NCBI GenBank assembly: GCA_947624485.1
Contig: CANQKM010000004.1
Span: 186,001-250,000 of the forward strand
DNA: 64,000 bases
Direction: 5' to 3'
Source of the DNA: an uncultured Clostridia bacterium
GTDB lineage: Bacteria; Bacillota; Clostridia; UBA1381
How positions within the stretch are numbered: the first letter of the stretch is position 1; each line of letters starts with the position of its first letter. The position numbers were made by a program, and so were the translations under genes. This document shows positions 40,536 to 48,505 of this stretch, one piece after another. The notes under the pieces are model-generated. The model was not told where the DNA came from and did no database searches. It saw only the letters and a program-made list of their open reading frames with translations.

Positions 40536-41339
40536 TCAATAACTGAAGCTGCCGTAAATATCGTTTATGTACGTGTCGTAAACGTCTAACTGCGAGTACG
40601 GATATGAGAACTCGAACCAATACAGATTGCCCTTGGCGAATTTACAGTAGCGGTATGTTTCCGTGCTTCCGCTGAGTACCGAATAAGCGTAGTAGTCGCT
40701 GCCGACGGATTCGTAGGTTATCGTTCCGGGATGCGACGCAAGGAAATCCGCGCTCGACGAGCCGACGGTCTCACCCTCGTTCGGCTTCGCGACGATTTTT
40801 TCCGTACCCTGTCCGTCGGGCGAGCGAAGAGTGTAAAGCGTCAGCGTACCGCCGTCGTCGTACGGAATAAAGCCTGCGGGATATTCGCACGAGAAGTTAT
40901 ACTTGTCGCTGCGGAACGTGTTATATCCGGTCGGCCGGTATTGCTGCACCGGATTGGGATTTGTTTCCGGCTGCGGCTGCGGAACATAAACGATCTGCGG
41001 AGTAGGCGCGGGTGCAGGAGCGGGCGTCGGAGTCGGCTCGGGAGTCGGCGTCGCAACAGGCGTCGGAGCCGGCGTTTCCTTCGCTCCGAACGGCGAATTA
41101 CCGCTCATAAGCAGGAAGCCGAAGGTGACAAGCACAACAAAAAGAACCGCCGCCGCTATGCTGCAAATAAGTATTATAAGTCCGCGGTTATTGTTGTTGT
41201 TACCGCCGCCGACGGGCTGCGGCGCTCCGCCCTGATTTGCTGTACGCATATCAGGATTGTTTTCGTATATGGTCATTCCGCACTGCGGACAAAAGGTTGC
41301 GTCGTCGCTTATATACGCGCCGCATTTTGGACACATCAT
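40536..41339 (-). CDS. Zinc-ribbon membrane protein with proline-rich linker
   Basis: A 267-aa protein, last of the signalling operon. The N-terminus MMCPKCGAYISDDATFCPQC is a zinc ribbon (C3, C6, C17, C20) in the cytosol. A membrane segment follows at about 53-78, then a Pro/Thr/Ala linker (about 88-130), and an outside domain from about 138 (YNTFRSDKYNFSCEYPAGF ...) of unknown fold that resembles PsbP-like or lipoprotein-type domains only vaguely. AAGGGG precedes the first ATG. The zinc ribbon and linker match the style of the kinase and other operon members. Confidence 0.8.
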   Translation of the reverse strand: MMCPKCGAYISDDATFCPQCGMTIYENNPDMRTANQGGAPQPVGGGNNNNNRGLIILICSIAAAVLFVVLVTFGFLLMSGNSPFGAKETPAPTPVATPTPEPTPTPAPAPAPTPQIVYVPQPQPETNPNPVQQYRPTGYNTFRSDKYNFSCEYPAGFIPYDDGGTLTLYTLRSPDGQGTEKIVAKPNEGETVGSSSADFLASHPGTITYESVGSDYYAYSVLSGSTETYRYCKFAKGNLYWFEFSYPYSQLDVYDTYINDIYGSFSY

Positions 41340-41396
41340 AATTTTTCATCCCCTTAAAAATTTTTTATATTAACATAAACCGCCCGGCGGCATTTG

Positions 41397-43718
41397 TTAT
41401 CTTGAATCCTTTGATACTCCGCGCAGTATGATAACGCTCGCGATAAAGCATATCACGGCGAAGAGCGCGAGTATCCCCCACGACGAAGCAATATTCGAGA
41501 ACGCGTATTCGTAAACGCTCTCTGCCTCGTGAGGCATTCCCTGCACAGCCATGTCGAGGGAGTTGAGATTCGCTACCGTTCCGAACGCCGAAACCGACCA
41601 GCGGCTTACCGTTATGTAGGATATTTTTTCGGTAAAGCCCTTAAGCTCGAACAGTATTCCCGAAAACAGCAGCTGTATAATAAGCAGGAACGGCGCGGCT
41701 GTCATTGCCTTGTCGCTGTTTTTTGACACGGACGACACGACTATTCCTATCGAAGCCGACGAGAATATCGTAAGCGCCATCGTTATAAACATCTCCGGAA
41801 ACGCGCTGTCAAATTTAACGCCGCTGTTGGGGCTGCCTACCATGAGCGTGAACATTCCTATCATAACGAGCGCCTGTACCGCGCCGAGCAGCAGCTGCAC
41901 CGTGAATTTCGACAGCACGTACGCGCCGAGCCGCAGATTCGCCATGTATTCGCGCTTTAGGATACTGCGCTCCTTGCACACCTCCTGAATGGAGTTGAAC
42001 AAGCCAACCCATATACCCGCGCAGGACGTCGCGAACATTATCGACTTTGTGGAATTGTAGACATCGAACACATCGTCGCCCGCCACCCATGACAGCAGTA
42101 CCGCGATTATGATCGGCTGCAGAAATACCATGAGAAGCCGCTGGCAGTCGTTCCTTATAAGCGTCATGTACCGCGACGAAAGTATGCCGAACTGCCGCAT
42201 GAACGACGCTCGCTTCGGAGACGGAGCCCTGCCCTCCGAGGGCGGCTGATACTGTCCCGAGGGATCGCCGTAAAGCTGCGCGTAACGCTGCGCGCTGCGC
42301 ATGACCTCGTCGTCGGTGAGAACCTTGTTGTAGACCTCGGTGAGACTGTCCACGCCGAAAAATTCCATACACTCGGACGGCGGGCCGTAGAAGCAGACGC
42401 GTCCGCCCTTGCCCATCAGCAGCACCTTGTCGCACAGGTGCAGGTTCTGCGTAGTGTGTGTTACCATTACGATCGTCTTTCCGCCGTGCTTCGAGAGACG
42501 GTTAAGCGTGCGCATGAGACTTGCCTCCGTACCCGGATCGAGACCGGAGGTCGGCTCATCAAGGAAAAACAGACCGGGATCGGCGATAAGTTCAACGGCT
42601 ATGCTCGCGCGTTTTTTCTGACCGCCGCTCAGGGAGCGTATGAATTTATCCTTATGCTCCTCAAGCTCCACCATTTTGAGAACCTCGTGAACGCGCTTTG
42701 TGCGCTCCGCCGCGCTCACGTCCTCCGGCATACGCATTTTAGCCGAATATTCGAGCATTTTCAGCAGTGAGATATTTTCGTAAATTATATCCTGCTGCGG
42801 CACGTAGCCGATTATATTTTTAAGAACCTGATAATTTTTGTACAGATCCGCGTTGTTGACGTACACGCTGCCCGACGTGGCGCGCTCAAAGCCGCTCATC
42901 GCGTTCATAACGGTTGACTTTCCCGCGCCCGAGCCGCCTATTATCGCGATAAACTCGTTCGGCTCAACCGTGAGATTGACGTTTTGCAGTATGTACCGCT
43001 TCTGCCCCTTGACCGTGACGGTACGGGAAATGTCACGCATAATAACGCGCGTTCCGTCGCTCGCGGACTTATACAGAAGCGAACCGGCGCTGACGAAAAT
43101 AAGCGAATTTGCGATAGTTATAATATCCTTGTCGCAAAGCTCCTTTCTGCCGGAAACGCGCGCGCCGTTTACAAACACGCCGTTCGCGCTGTTCAAATCC
43201 TCAATGACGAGCCGCCCGTTCAATGAGCGCAGCGCCGCGTGCCGCCGTGAAACGTTCGGACTTTCCAGATGGACCTCGCACTGCTCCAGTCTGCCTATGG
43301 TTACCGCGCCGCCCTGAGGCACAGACACCTTGTGCCAGCTTCCGGAGCTTCTCGACGTCCGATACAGCATGAGCGCGCCCACGCTCTGCGCGCTGCCGCT
43401 CGACTGCCTGTTGTCGATTCGGATAATGTCGCCGTTTCTTAAACGGTGTACCTCCGTTTCGCCGCGCGCGTCGGTTTTGTATAAGCGGTCGTTTATAAAT
43501 ATGCCGTTTGTGCTGTTGTTATCATAAATAAACAGCTTATCATCGATAAATTCAAGGAAGCCATGGAACCTCGAAACGATCCCCGAATTTATGACGATAT
43601 TGTTCGACGCGTCGCGCCCGAAGCTTATCTTGTCCTTACGGAACGCGTTCAAATCTATTTCGCGTATCTCACCGTCGGTGTCGAGTAAAATTATTATGTT
43701 TTCTTTTCTGTCAGCCAT
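41397..43718 (-). CDS. FHA-FHA-ABC exporter (ABCG/ABC2 type)
   Basis: A 773-aa protein joining phosphothreonine recognition to transport. FHA1 spans about 28-100 (FGRD at 33-36, SRFH at 49-52, STNGIFIN) and FHA2 about 138-212 (IGR at 141-143, SRRH at 157-160, SANGVFVN). The ABC domain has Walker A GGSGAGKST at 261-269, signature LSGGQKKR and Walker B LFFLDEPTSGLDP. The C-terminal ABC2 membrane part has about six segments. The FHA domains come before the ATPase, as in eukaryotic-like ABCG half transporters with extra sensors. Substrate is unknown. Confidence 0.9.
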   Translation of the reverse strand: MADRKENIIILLDTDGEIREIDLNAFRKDKISFGRDASNNIVINSGIVSRFHGFLEFIDDKLFIYDNNSTNGIFINDRLYKTDARGETEVHRLRNGDIIRIDNRQSSGSAQSVGALMLYRTSRSSGSWHKVSVPQGGAVTIGRLEQCEVHLESPNVSRRHAALRSLNGRLVIEDLNSANGVFVNGARVSGRKELCDKDIITIANSLIFVSAGSLLYKSASDGTRVIMRDISRTVTVKGQKRYILQNVNLTVEPNEFIAIIGGSGAGKSTVMNAMSGFERATSGSVYVNNADLYKNYQVLKNIIGYVPQQDIIYENISLLKMLEYSAKMRMPEDVSAAERTKRVHEVLKMVELEEHKDKFIRSLSGGQKKRASIAVELIADPGLFFLDEPTSGLDPGTEASLMRTLNRLSKHGGKTIVMVTHTTQNLHLCDKVLLMGKGGRVCFYGPPSECMEFFGVDSLTEVYNKVLTDDEVMRSAQRYAQLYGDPSGQYQPPSEGRAPSPKRASFMRQFGILSSRYMTLIRNDCQRLLMVFLQPIIIAVLLSWVAGDDVFDVYNSTKSIMFATSCAGIWVGLFNSIQEVCKERSILKREYMANLRLGAYVLSKFTVQLLLGAVQALVMIGMFTLMVGSPNSGVKFDSAFPEMFITMALTIFSSASIGIVVSSVSKNSDKAMTAAPFLLIIQLLFSGILFELKGFTEKISYITVSRWSVSAFGTVANLNSLDMAVQGMPHEAESVYEYAFSNIASSWGILALFAVICFIASVIILRGVSKDSR

Positions 43719-43751
43719 GCCTGTCCTCCGTTTGCGTAAAACAAATTATTA

Positions 43752-45275
43752 TCAGAAGCTGATTCTGTATTCCTCGCTGCCGAATATCACCATGTCTCCG
43801 CTGTTAAGCTCGGCGGGCGAGGTGATAAGCCTGCCGTTTACGAGCGTGCCGTTCGCGGAATGGAGATCCTCGAGATACAGTCTGCCGTTCATGAGCATTA
43901 CAGACGCGTGAGTACCCGAAATTGTCGGCGCGCCGAGAACCACATCGCATTTCGAGCTTCGTCCCACGGTTATTTTATCCGACACGACCGCGCTTTTCGC
44001 GCCGCCCGACGATGAAACGAGCGTCACCTTCACTCCAGGCACTGTCGAGCCGCGCGTTCCGTTACCGTAGTCAATACCGACGGTTTTTCCGTTGTCCGCG
44101 CCGTAGGGCTGATTTGACGGGGCGTTGTAATTGCTTGACGGAGCGTTGTACGGGATAACCGGCTCGTCGTACGCGTCGTTTTTCTTTTTACGCATAAACA
44201 GAAGGATTGCGGCTGCAGCCGCCGCAACAACGGCTGCGGCTATACCGGCTATGACAATTATTTTTTTGCGTCTGTCGCCGTCTTCGGACGAGGCGCTGTT
44301 GCTCTCGTCCGCCGGCACGGCTATATTGTACGTTCCCGACTCCTCGTCTGTCTTGCTGAGCGTAAAATGAACGCTGTCCTCTGCGACCTTGTCGTTTTCA
44401 GCCACGCGCACCTTGAACACATGCTCGGCGTTATCGGCCGACGCTCCGCCGTACGAGAAATCCACCGCGTACGTATCCTGTATGCTTTGACGTATCCAGT
44501 CGTATACGGTGTCAATATTTTTGTCGGTCATATCGTAAAACGTGCCGCCCGAATACTCGGTTACGGAATTGAGCGTCGCGCGCCCTTTTTCCCGAATCGA
44601 GCCGCCGGCGGGCATCCACATGCTGTACACCGGCACAAGACTGCTCTGAAGCTGCGAATAAACGTCGTTTTCACTCACACCGCCGCCGTAATCGTTCACG
44701 CCGTCGGTGATAAGCAAGATATTGCGGCGCTTGGGCAAATCCGTATCGCTGCGCGTCGCAAGCTTCAGCGCCTGAGCGATACCGCCGTAAAGCTGGGTGT
44801 TGTTGTCGTTGTTCGTAATTTTGTCCACCGCGGAGCTTATCGCTTTTTTGTCGGCTGAAAAATCAATGAGCGTGTTCACATCGTCGCCGAACGTCATAAC
44901 GGCAAGTCTGTCCTTTTGCTTCATATTATTCGCCCACGTTTTTATCGCAGCGCGCACCGTTGTCATCTGCGAATCCTTTAACGAGCCGGACACGTCCACG
45001 AGGAATATGTCAGCCACACCCTCGCCCGTATCCGCGAACCGTTCCACGCTCGAGGTCGTGAGCTTTGTGCCGTCGATGTAGCCTATGACCGACGACCGCT
45101 CGGGCTTAGCCGCGGGCGAGGAATTCTGATCCTCGATGTCTATGTACGCCCTCATTATATCCGAAAAGCAGTATATCTGACGCGTATGCGTCTCGTGCAG
45201 CGCGCCCGCGGAAACGGGAATCTGAACCGCCGCAACAAGCGCCGCCGCCAGCGCGCATATTCTTCTTTTTACCAT
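43752..45275 (-). CDS. VWA-FHA transmembrane protein
   Basis: A 507-aa protein. It has a signal peptide (about 1-24, CALAAALVAAVQIPVSAGA), an outside VWA domain with MIDAS DVSGS at 94-98 and VMTFGDDVNTL, a membrane segment near 332-355 (VIAGIAAAVVAAAAAAILLF), an Asn/Pro/Tyr-rich linker, and a C-terminal cytosolic FHA domain with VGRSSKCDVV, SGTHA and SANGTLVN. It could pass an outside protein-binding or metal-binding event to phosphothreonine partners inside. The ATG at 45275 has GGAGG before it and overlaps the upstream FHA gene by 7 nt. Confidence 0.9.
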   Translation of the reverse strand: MVKRRICALAAALVAAVQIPVSAGALHETHTRQIYCFSDIMRAYIDIEDQNSSPAAKPERSSVIGYIDGTKLTTSSVERFADTGEGVADIFLVDVSGSLKDSQMTTVRAAIKTWANNMKQKDRLAVMTFGDDVNTLIDFSADKKAISSAVDKITNNDNNTQLYGGIAQALKLATRSDTDLPKRRNILLITDGVNDYGGGVSENDVYSQLQSSLVPVYSMWMPAGGSIREKGRATLNSVTEYSGGTFYDMTDKNIDTVYDWIRQSIQDTYAVDFSYGGASADNAEHVFKVRVAENDKVAEDSVHFTLSKTDEESGTYNIAVPADESNSASSEDGDRRKKIIVIAGIAAAVVAAAAAAILLFMRKKKNDAYDEPVIPYNAPSSNYNAPSNQPYGADNGKTVGIDYGNGTRGSTVPGVKVTLVSSSGGAKSAVVSDKITVGRSSKCDVVLGAPTISGTHASVMLMNGRLYLEDLHSANGTLVNGRLITSPAELNSGDMVIFGSEEYRISF

Positions 45276-45853
45276 GTGAAATCCTCCCCGCAAAGAGGCA
45301 CGAATATGAGCTTTGTCTGTCCCATCTCGATAATATCTCCGCGCTTAAGCTCCATAGGCACGAATACCTCGTCGTCGTTGAGGTACACAAGTCCGTGACC
45401 GTCGCCCGGAATAAGGCGGAAGCTGTTGTTTTTGGGATTGTAGCTTATGACCGCGTGATTATTGCGCGATATGCTTTCGTCACCCTGCACGGATATATCC
45501 ATGGACGGATCGCGTCCGATAAAGTTGCGTTCCGATTTTATGCGGTAATCCTTGCCGCGCGACGGGCCGTCAACGCAGACGAGCCATCCGACAACCGGAT
45601 CTATACCTGTTTTCTTTTTCATTATGGCGACCGTTTTTCCGTCGTCACCCGAAGCGGCAGCCTGACGCTTCGCGATTTCCTCCGGCGACATAGCCACCGT
45701 GCGTCCCACCGTTTCACCCGCGCCTTCCGTAGGTCGGGGCGTAATTATCGGCATCGTTTTGGAGGCGTCCATGTTTGAAATACCGCAGTAGGGACACTGC
45801 TGATATTTGGCGTCGTCGTAGAAATGTCCGTTGGCGCATCTTTTCATTGACAT
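45269..45853 (-). CDS. Zinc-finger FHA protein
   Basis: A 194-aa cytosolic protein. The N-terminus MSMKRCANGHFYDDAKYQQC followed by PYCG forms a zinc ribbon, a flexible middle has MPIITPRPTEGAGETVGRT with threonines that could be kinase targets, and the C-terminal FHA domain (about 90-190) has FIGRDPSMDI, SRNNHAVI and VYLNDDEVF. Small FHA proteins with an N-terminal Thr-rich region can act as phospho-switches. It overlaps the VWA-FHA gene by 7 nt. Confidence 0.88.
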   Translation of the reverse strand: MSMKRCANGHFYDDAKYQQCPYCGISNMDASKTMPIITPRPTEGAGETVGRTVAMSPEEIAKRQAAASGDDGKTVAIMKKKTGIDPVVGWLVCVDGPSRGKDYRIKSERNFIGRDPSMDISVQGDESISRNNHAVISYNPKNNSFRLIPGDGHGLVYLNDDEVFVPMELKRGDIIEMGQTKLIFVPLCGEDFTW

Positions 45854-45880
45854 TGTAAAATCATCCTTTCATTTATCGTT

Positions 45881-46600
45881 TTATTTAATAAAAACCGCTA
45901 TCGCGCTGTAATTGTCGGCGTCGACGGGAGCCAGCCTTGCGCGCTGCACCGAGAGCCTGTCGAGCCACTGACGGGGAGTGGAGCATTTTTTCAGGGACTT
46001 TTCCATAAAATTTTCATCCGTATATTCCCACAAGCCGTCGCTGCACATCAAAAATTTTGTGTTTTGGTCAACTTTGATCGGACCGTATATATCGGGGCGG
46101 AACTTGCTTCCGTCGCTTAAGCAGCGGATAAGCTTGTTCTGGTCGGGACTCGTTCGTATTTCGTCGTAGCTTATGTCGCCCGCCGTAAACGAGGCGAATG
46201 CCACCGAATGGTCGTCTGTTACCTCCTGTATGAGGTTCTTCTGAATCCTGTAAATACGGCTGTCGCCGCAGTGCGCCCAAAGCGCCGTTTTACCGTCCGT
46301 TACGAGCGCCGTTACCGTGGTAGCCATATCCGCATTCGCGATCGATGCGGCTCTGCCTTCAGCTATCGCGTTTTGTCCCGCTTCAAGGTACGAGTACATT
46401 ATATCCGCCGAAATTTCCGCCTGTGTGCAGAAGCAGTCGGCTATCGTCCTCAACGCAAGGTCGGAGGCAACCTCTCCGCTGCCCTGACCGCCGAGACCGT
46501 CCGCGAGCAGGAAGCAGTATATGCCGTCCCTTTTTACGCAGCGCACCGAATCCTCGTTCTTTTCACGTCCGCCCTTTTCGCAGAGCGTGGCAAACTTCAT
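45881..46600 (-). CDS. PP2C-family Ser/Thr phosphatase
   Basis: A 239-aa cytosolic phosphatase that should remove phosphate from kinase targets. Metal-site residues are intact: D17 in KNEDSV, D34 in LADGLGG, the CGDSRIYRI strand, CSDGLWEY and DADNYSAIAV. The ATG at 46600 follows GGGAGG; a TTG-opened frame 6 nt earlier is not favoured. It starts 2 nt after the stop of the protease-FHA gene. It is the second PP2C of the operon. Confidence 0.93.
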   Translation of the reverse strand: MKFATLCEKGGREKNEDSVRCVKRDGIYCFLLADGLGGQGSGEVASDLALRTIADCFCTQAEISADIMYSYLEAGQNAIAEGRAASIANADMATTVTALVTDGKTALWAHCGDSRIYRIQKNLIQEVTDDHSVAFASFTAGDISYDEIRTSPDQNKLIRCLSDGSKFRPDIYGPIKVDQNTKFLMCSDGLWEYTDENFMEKSLKKCSTPRQWLDRLSVQRARLAPVDADNYSAIAVFIK

Positions 46601-46602
46601 GA

Positions 46603-47685
46603 TCAAGCACCTCCCTCAACCGCTTGGAACGACGTGCTTCCCGTTCCCACGCTGAACACTGTTCCCGAAGCGATATATTTCGGCACGTTCGGCTCGAGCT
46701 TTTCGCCGTTTACGTACGTTCCGTGAGTGGAGGACAGGTCGGTGAGTATAAATGCGCGCTTCATCCCGTCGTAGCGTACCGAGCAGTGGCAGCGGCTCAC
46801 CGTACTGTCGCCGAGCACGACAAGCTGACATATTTTCGCGTCGCGCCCTATGTTTATATTTTCAGCCGTCACGGGAATTTCCTCACCGGCGAACTCGCCC
46901 GTCTGACCGATAATCCTCGGTCTGTTCGCGCGCTTCGTTTTAACATTGCGCAAAATCACATACGCCGCCGCGCATAATGCCGCAAGCAAAAGAATTATCG
47001 CCGCGAGCAGATATATAATCGTCGCTTTTTTGTACTCCACGCCGTTTTCGTCGAGCATGGCTAATATTTCATTATTAGTTATGACCTTATTTTCGGAGGT
47101 GTTGCCGTCGTAAAAGCAAATACCTACAGCCGAGCCGTGCTTATCCGTAAGCATACCGCCGCTGTTCCGCGCGGTCACCGCCGCGGTTACGCGGTAAATT
47201 TCAGCCGAAACGCCGTTTGCCGAAAAATTATTGCACGACTGAACCGTACCCTCCGAAATATTGGCAGCGTCCTCGTTCGCGTAATAGCCGACAGCGTAAA
47301 CCGCGTCGCCGTCACGGAGCGCGTCCTTTTTGAATTTCGCGGGCTTCGCTCCGTCCAGATCCTCGCTTAGCTCCAGAACAGCCAGGTCCAGCTTTTCGCT
47401 CCTGACCGTTACCTTTGCGGGAATATTTTGCTCCTCGTTCGTTCCTGCGAGTATTTCACCCGCCTCGACAGAGTGCAGGGACGTGAGGACGTATCTCACA
47501 TTAGAATCCTTGCCTATCGCCGTTCCCGTTGTCCGTTCCGTGCCGAGGCTTGTCTTTACCGTCAGTCTGACCGCCGAATTTGCCGCGCGGCTTACAGACG
47601 ACGGTATTCCGGCGGCAAGCACCGGTGCGCCGAGCGTAAAGACGATAAGCGCGGCCGCTGCAATACTTAAAATCCTTTTTTTCAT
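46603..47685 (-). CDS. Trypsin-fold protease with membrane segment and FHA domain
   Basis: A 360-aa protein. A signal peptide (about 1-25) leads to an outside HtrA/trypsin-like domain with all three catalytic residues: H71 in TSLHSVE, D100 in KLDLAVLEL and S165 in ARNSGGML, where GNSGG is usual. A membrane segment lies at about 222-244 (TIIYLLAAIILLLAALCAAAY) and a C-terminal cytosolic FHA domain has IGRDAKICQL, SRCHCS and STHGTYVN. It could sense or cut a surface protein and report by phosphothreonine binding. The ATG at 47685 has AAAGGA upstream; the frame is open 27 nt further. Confidence 0.87.
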   Translation of the reverse strand: MKKRILSIAAAALIVFTLGAPVLAAGIPSSVSRAANSAVRLTVKTSLGTERTTGTAIGKDSNVRYVLTSLHSVEAGEILAGTNEEQNIPAKVTVRSEKLDLAVLELSEDLDGAKPAKFKKDALRDGDAVYAVGYYANEDAANISEGTVQSCNNFSANGVSAEIYRVTAAVTARNSGGMLTDKHGSAVGICFYDGNTSENKVITNNEILAMLDENGVEYKKATIIYLLAAIILLLAALCAAAYVILRNVKTKRANRPRIIGQTGEFAGEEIPVTAENINIGRDAKICQLVVLGDSTVSRCHCSVRYDGMKRAFILTDLSSTHGTYVNGEKLEPNVPKYIASGTVFSVGTGSTSFQAVEGGA

Positions 47686-47701
47686 ACTGTTCCTTTCCGT
47701 G

Positions 47702-48478
47702 TCAATCCACATCCATCAACACAACCGTTATATTATCCTGCGTGACGAGATTTTTCTTCATCGCCGCGTTTACAAGCACGTCGCAAACGTCGTCGTCCGC
47801 GTCGCGCACTATTTTCGCTATCTCCTTGTCGGAAAGCGCCCTGTAAAGACCGTCGGAGCAAAGCAGTACCGAGTCTCCCGAAAACAGCGGGAAAACGTCG
47901 GGGTTAAGGTCGATCTCGTCAAGCTCGTCAATGCCTATATAGCTTGTGAGCGCTGCTCTGTTCGGGTTTGAAAGGGCTTCCTCAACGGATATTTCACCGT
48001 TTGCCGCCATACGGTCAAGCACCTTCTCGTAATTATGCTCGTTGTTTATCCTGCGTACCGCGCCGTTACGGTAAAGGTAGATACGGCTGTCGCCTATGGA
48101 AAGCCAGTAGAGCCTCCAGTCCTTTATAACCGCGGCGCAAAGCGTTGTACCCGCGCCCTCTATGCCGTGAACAGCCGTGTTCGCCTCGTGTGCCGCCCTT
48201 ACGAGAGCGTCGTTTATACCAAGACCGCCGGCGCACGCCTCTCTGTAAGCGGACAAAAACACCTCGGTCGCCGTGTGGCTTGCGAGCCGTCCGTTGTCAA
48301 GTCCGCCCATACCGTCGGCAAGAACGCCGACAGCGCCCATAAGCTCATACTCTTCGGGATTGAATATATCCGAATAGGAAAAGTAATCCTGCTGCTCCTC
48401 CCTGCGCCCTATATGCTGGGCGTTATACGGAGTCACCTGCTTCGGACGCTTTATGCGTATAGTGTTTTTTGTAGTCAA
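47702..48478 (-). CDS. PP2C-family Ser/Thr phosphatase
   Basis: A 258-aa cytosolic phosphatase, first PP2C after the kinase. It has the metal-site residues: D31 in EEQQDYFS, D55 in LADGMGGLDNG, the SIGDSRIYLY strand, LCSDGLYRA and TQDNITVVLMDVD. It follows the kinase gene by 27 nt, the normal pairing of a Hanks-type kinase with its phosphatase. It ends just before the protease-FHA start region. Confidence 0.93.
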   Translation of the reverse strand: MTTKNTIRIKRPKQVTPYNAQHIGRREEQQDYFSYSDIFNPEEYELMGAVGVLADGMGGLDNGRLASHTATEVFLSAYREACAGGLGINDALVRAAHEANTAVHGIEGAGTTLCAAVIKDWRLYWLSIGDSRIYLYRNGAVRRINNEHNYEKVLDRMAANGEISVEEALSNPNRAALTSYIGIDELDEIDLNPDVFPLFSGDSVLLCSDGLYRALSDKEIAKIVRDADDDVCDVLVNAAMKKNLVTQDNITVVLMDVD

Positions 48479-48505
48479 TTTCCGATCCCTCCTGCGGCTT
48501 ACGTC

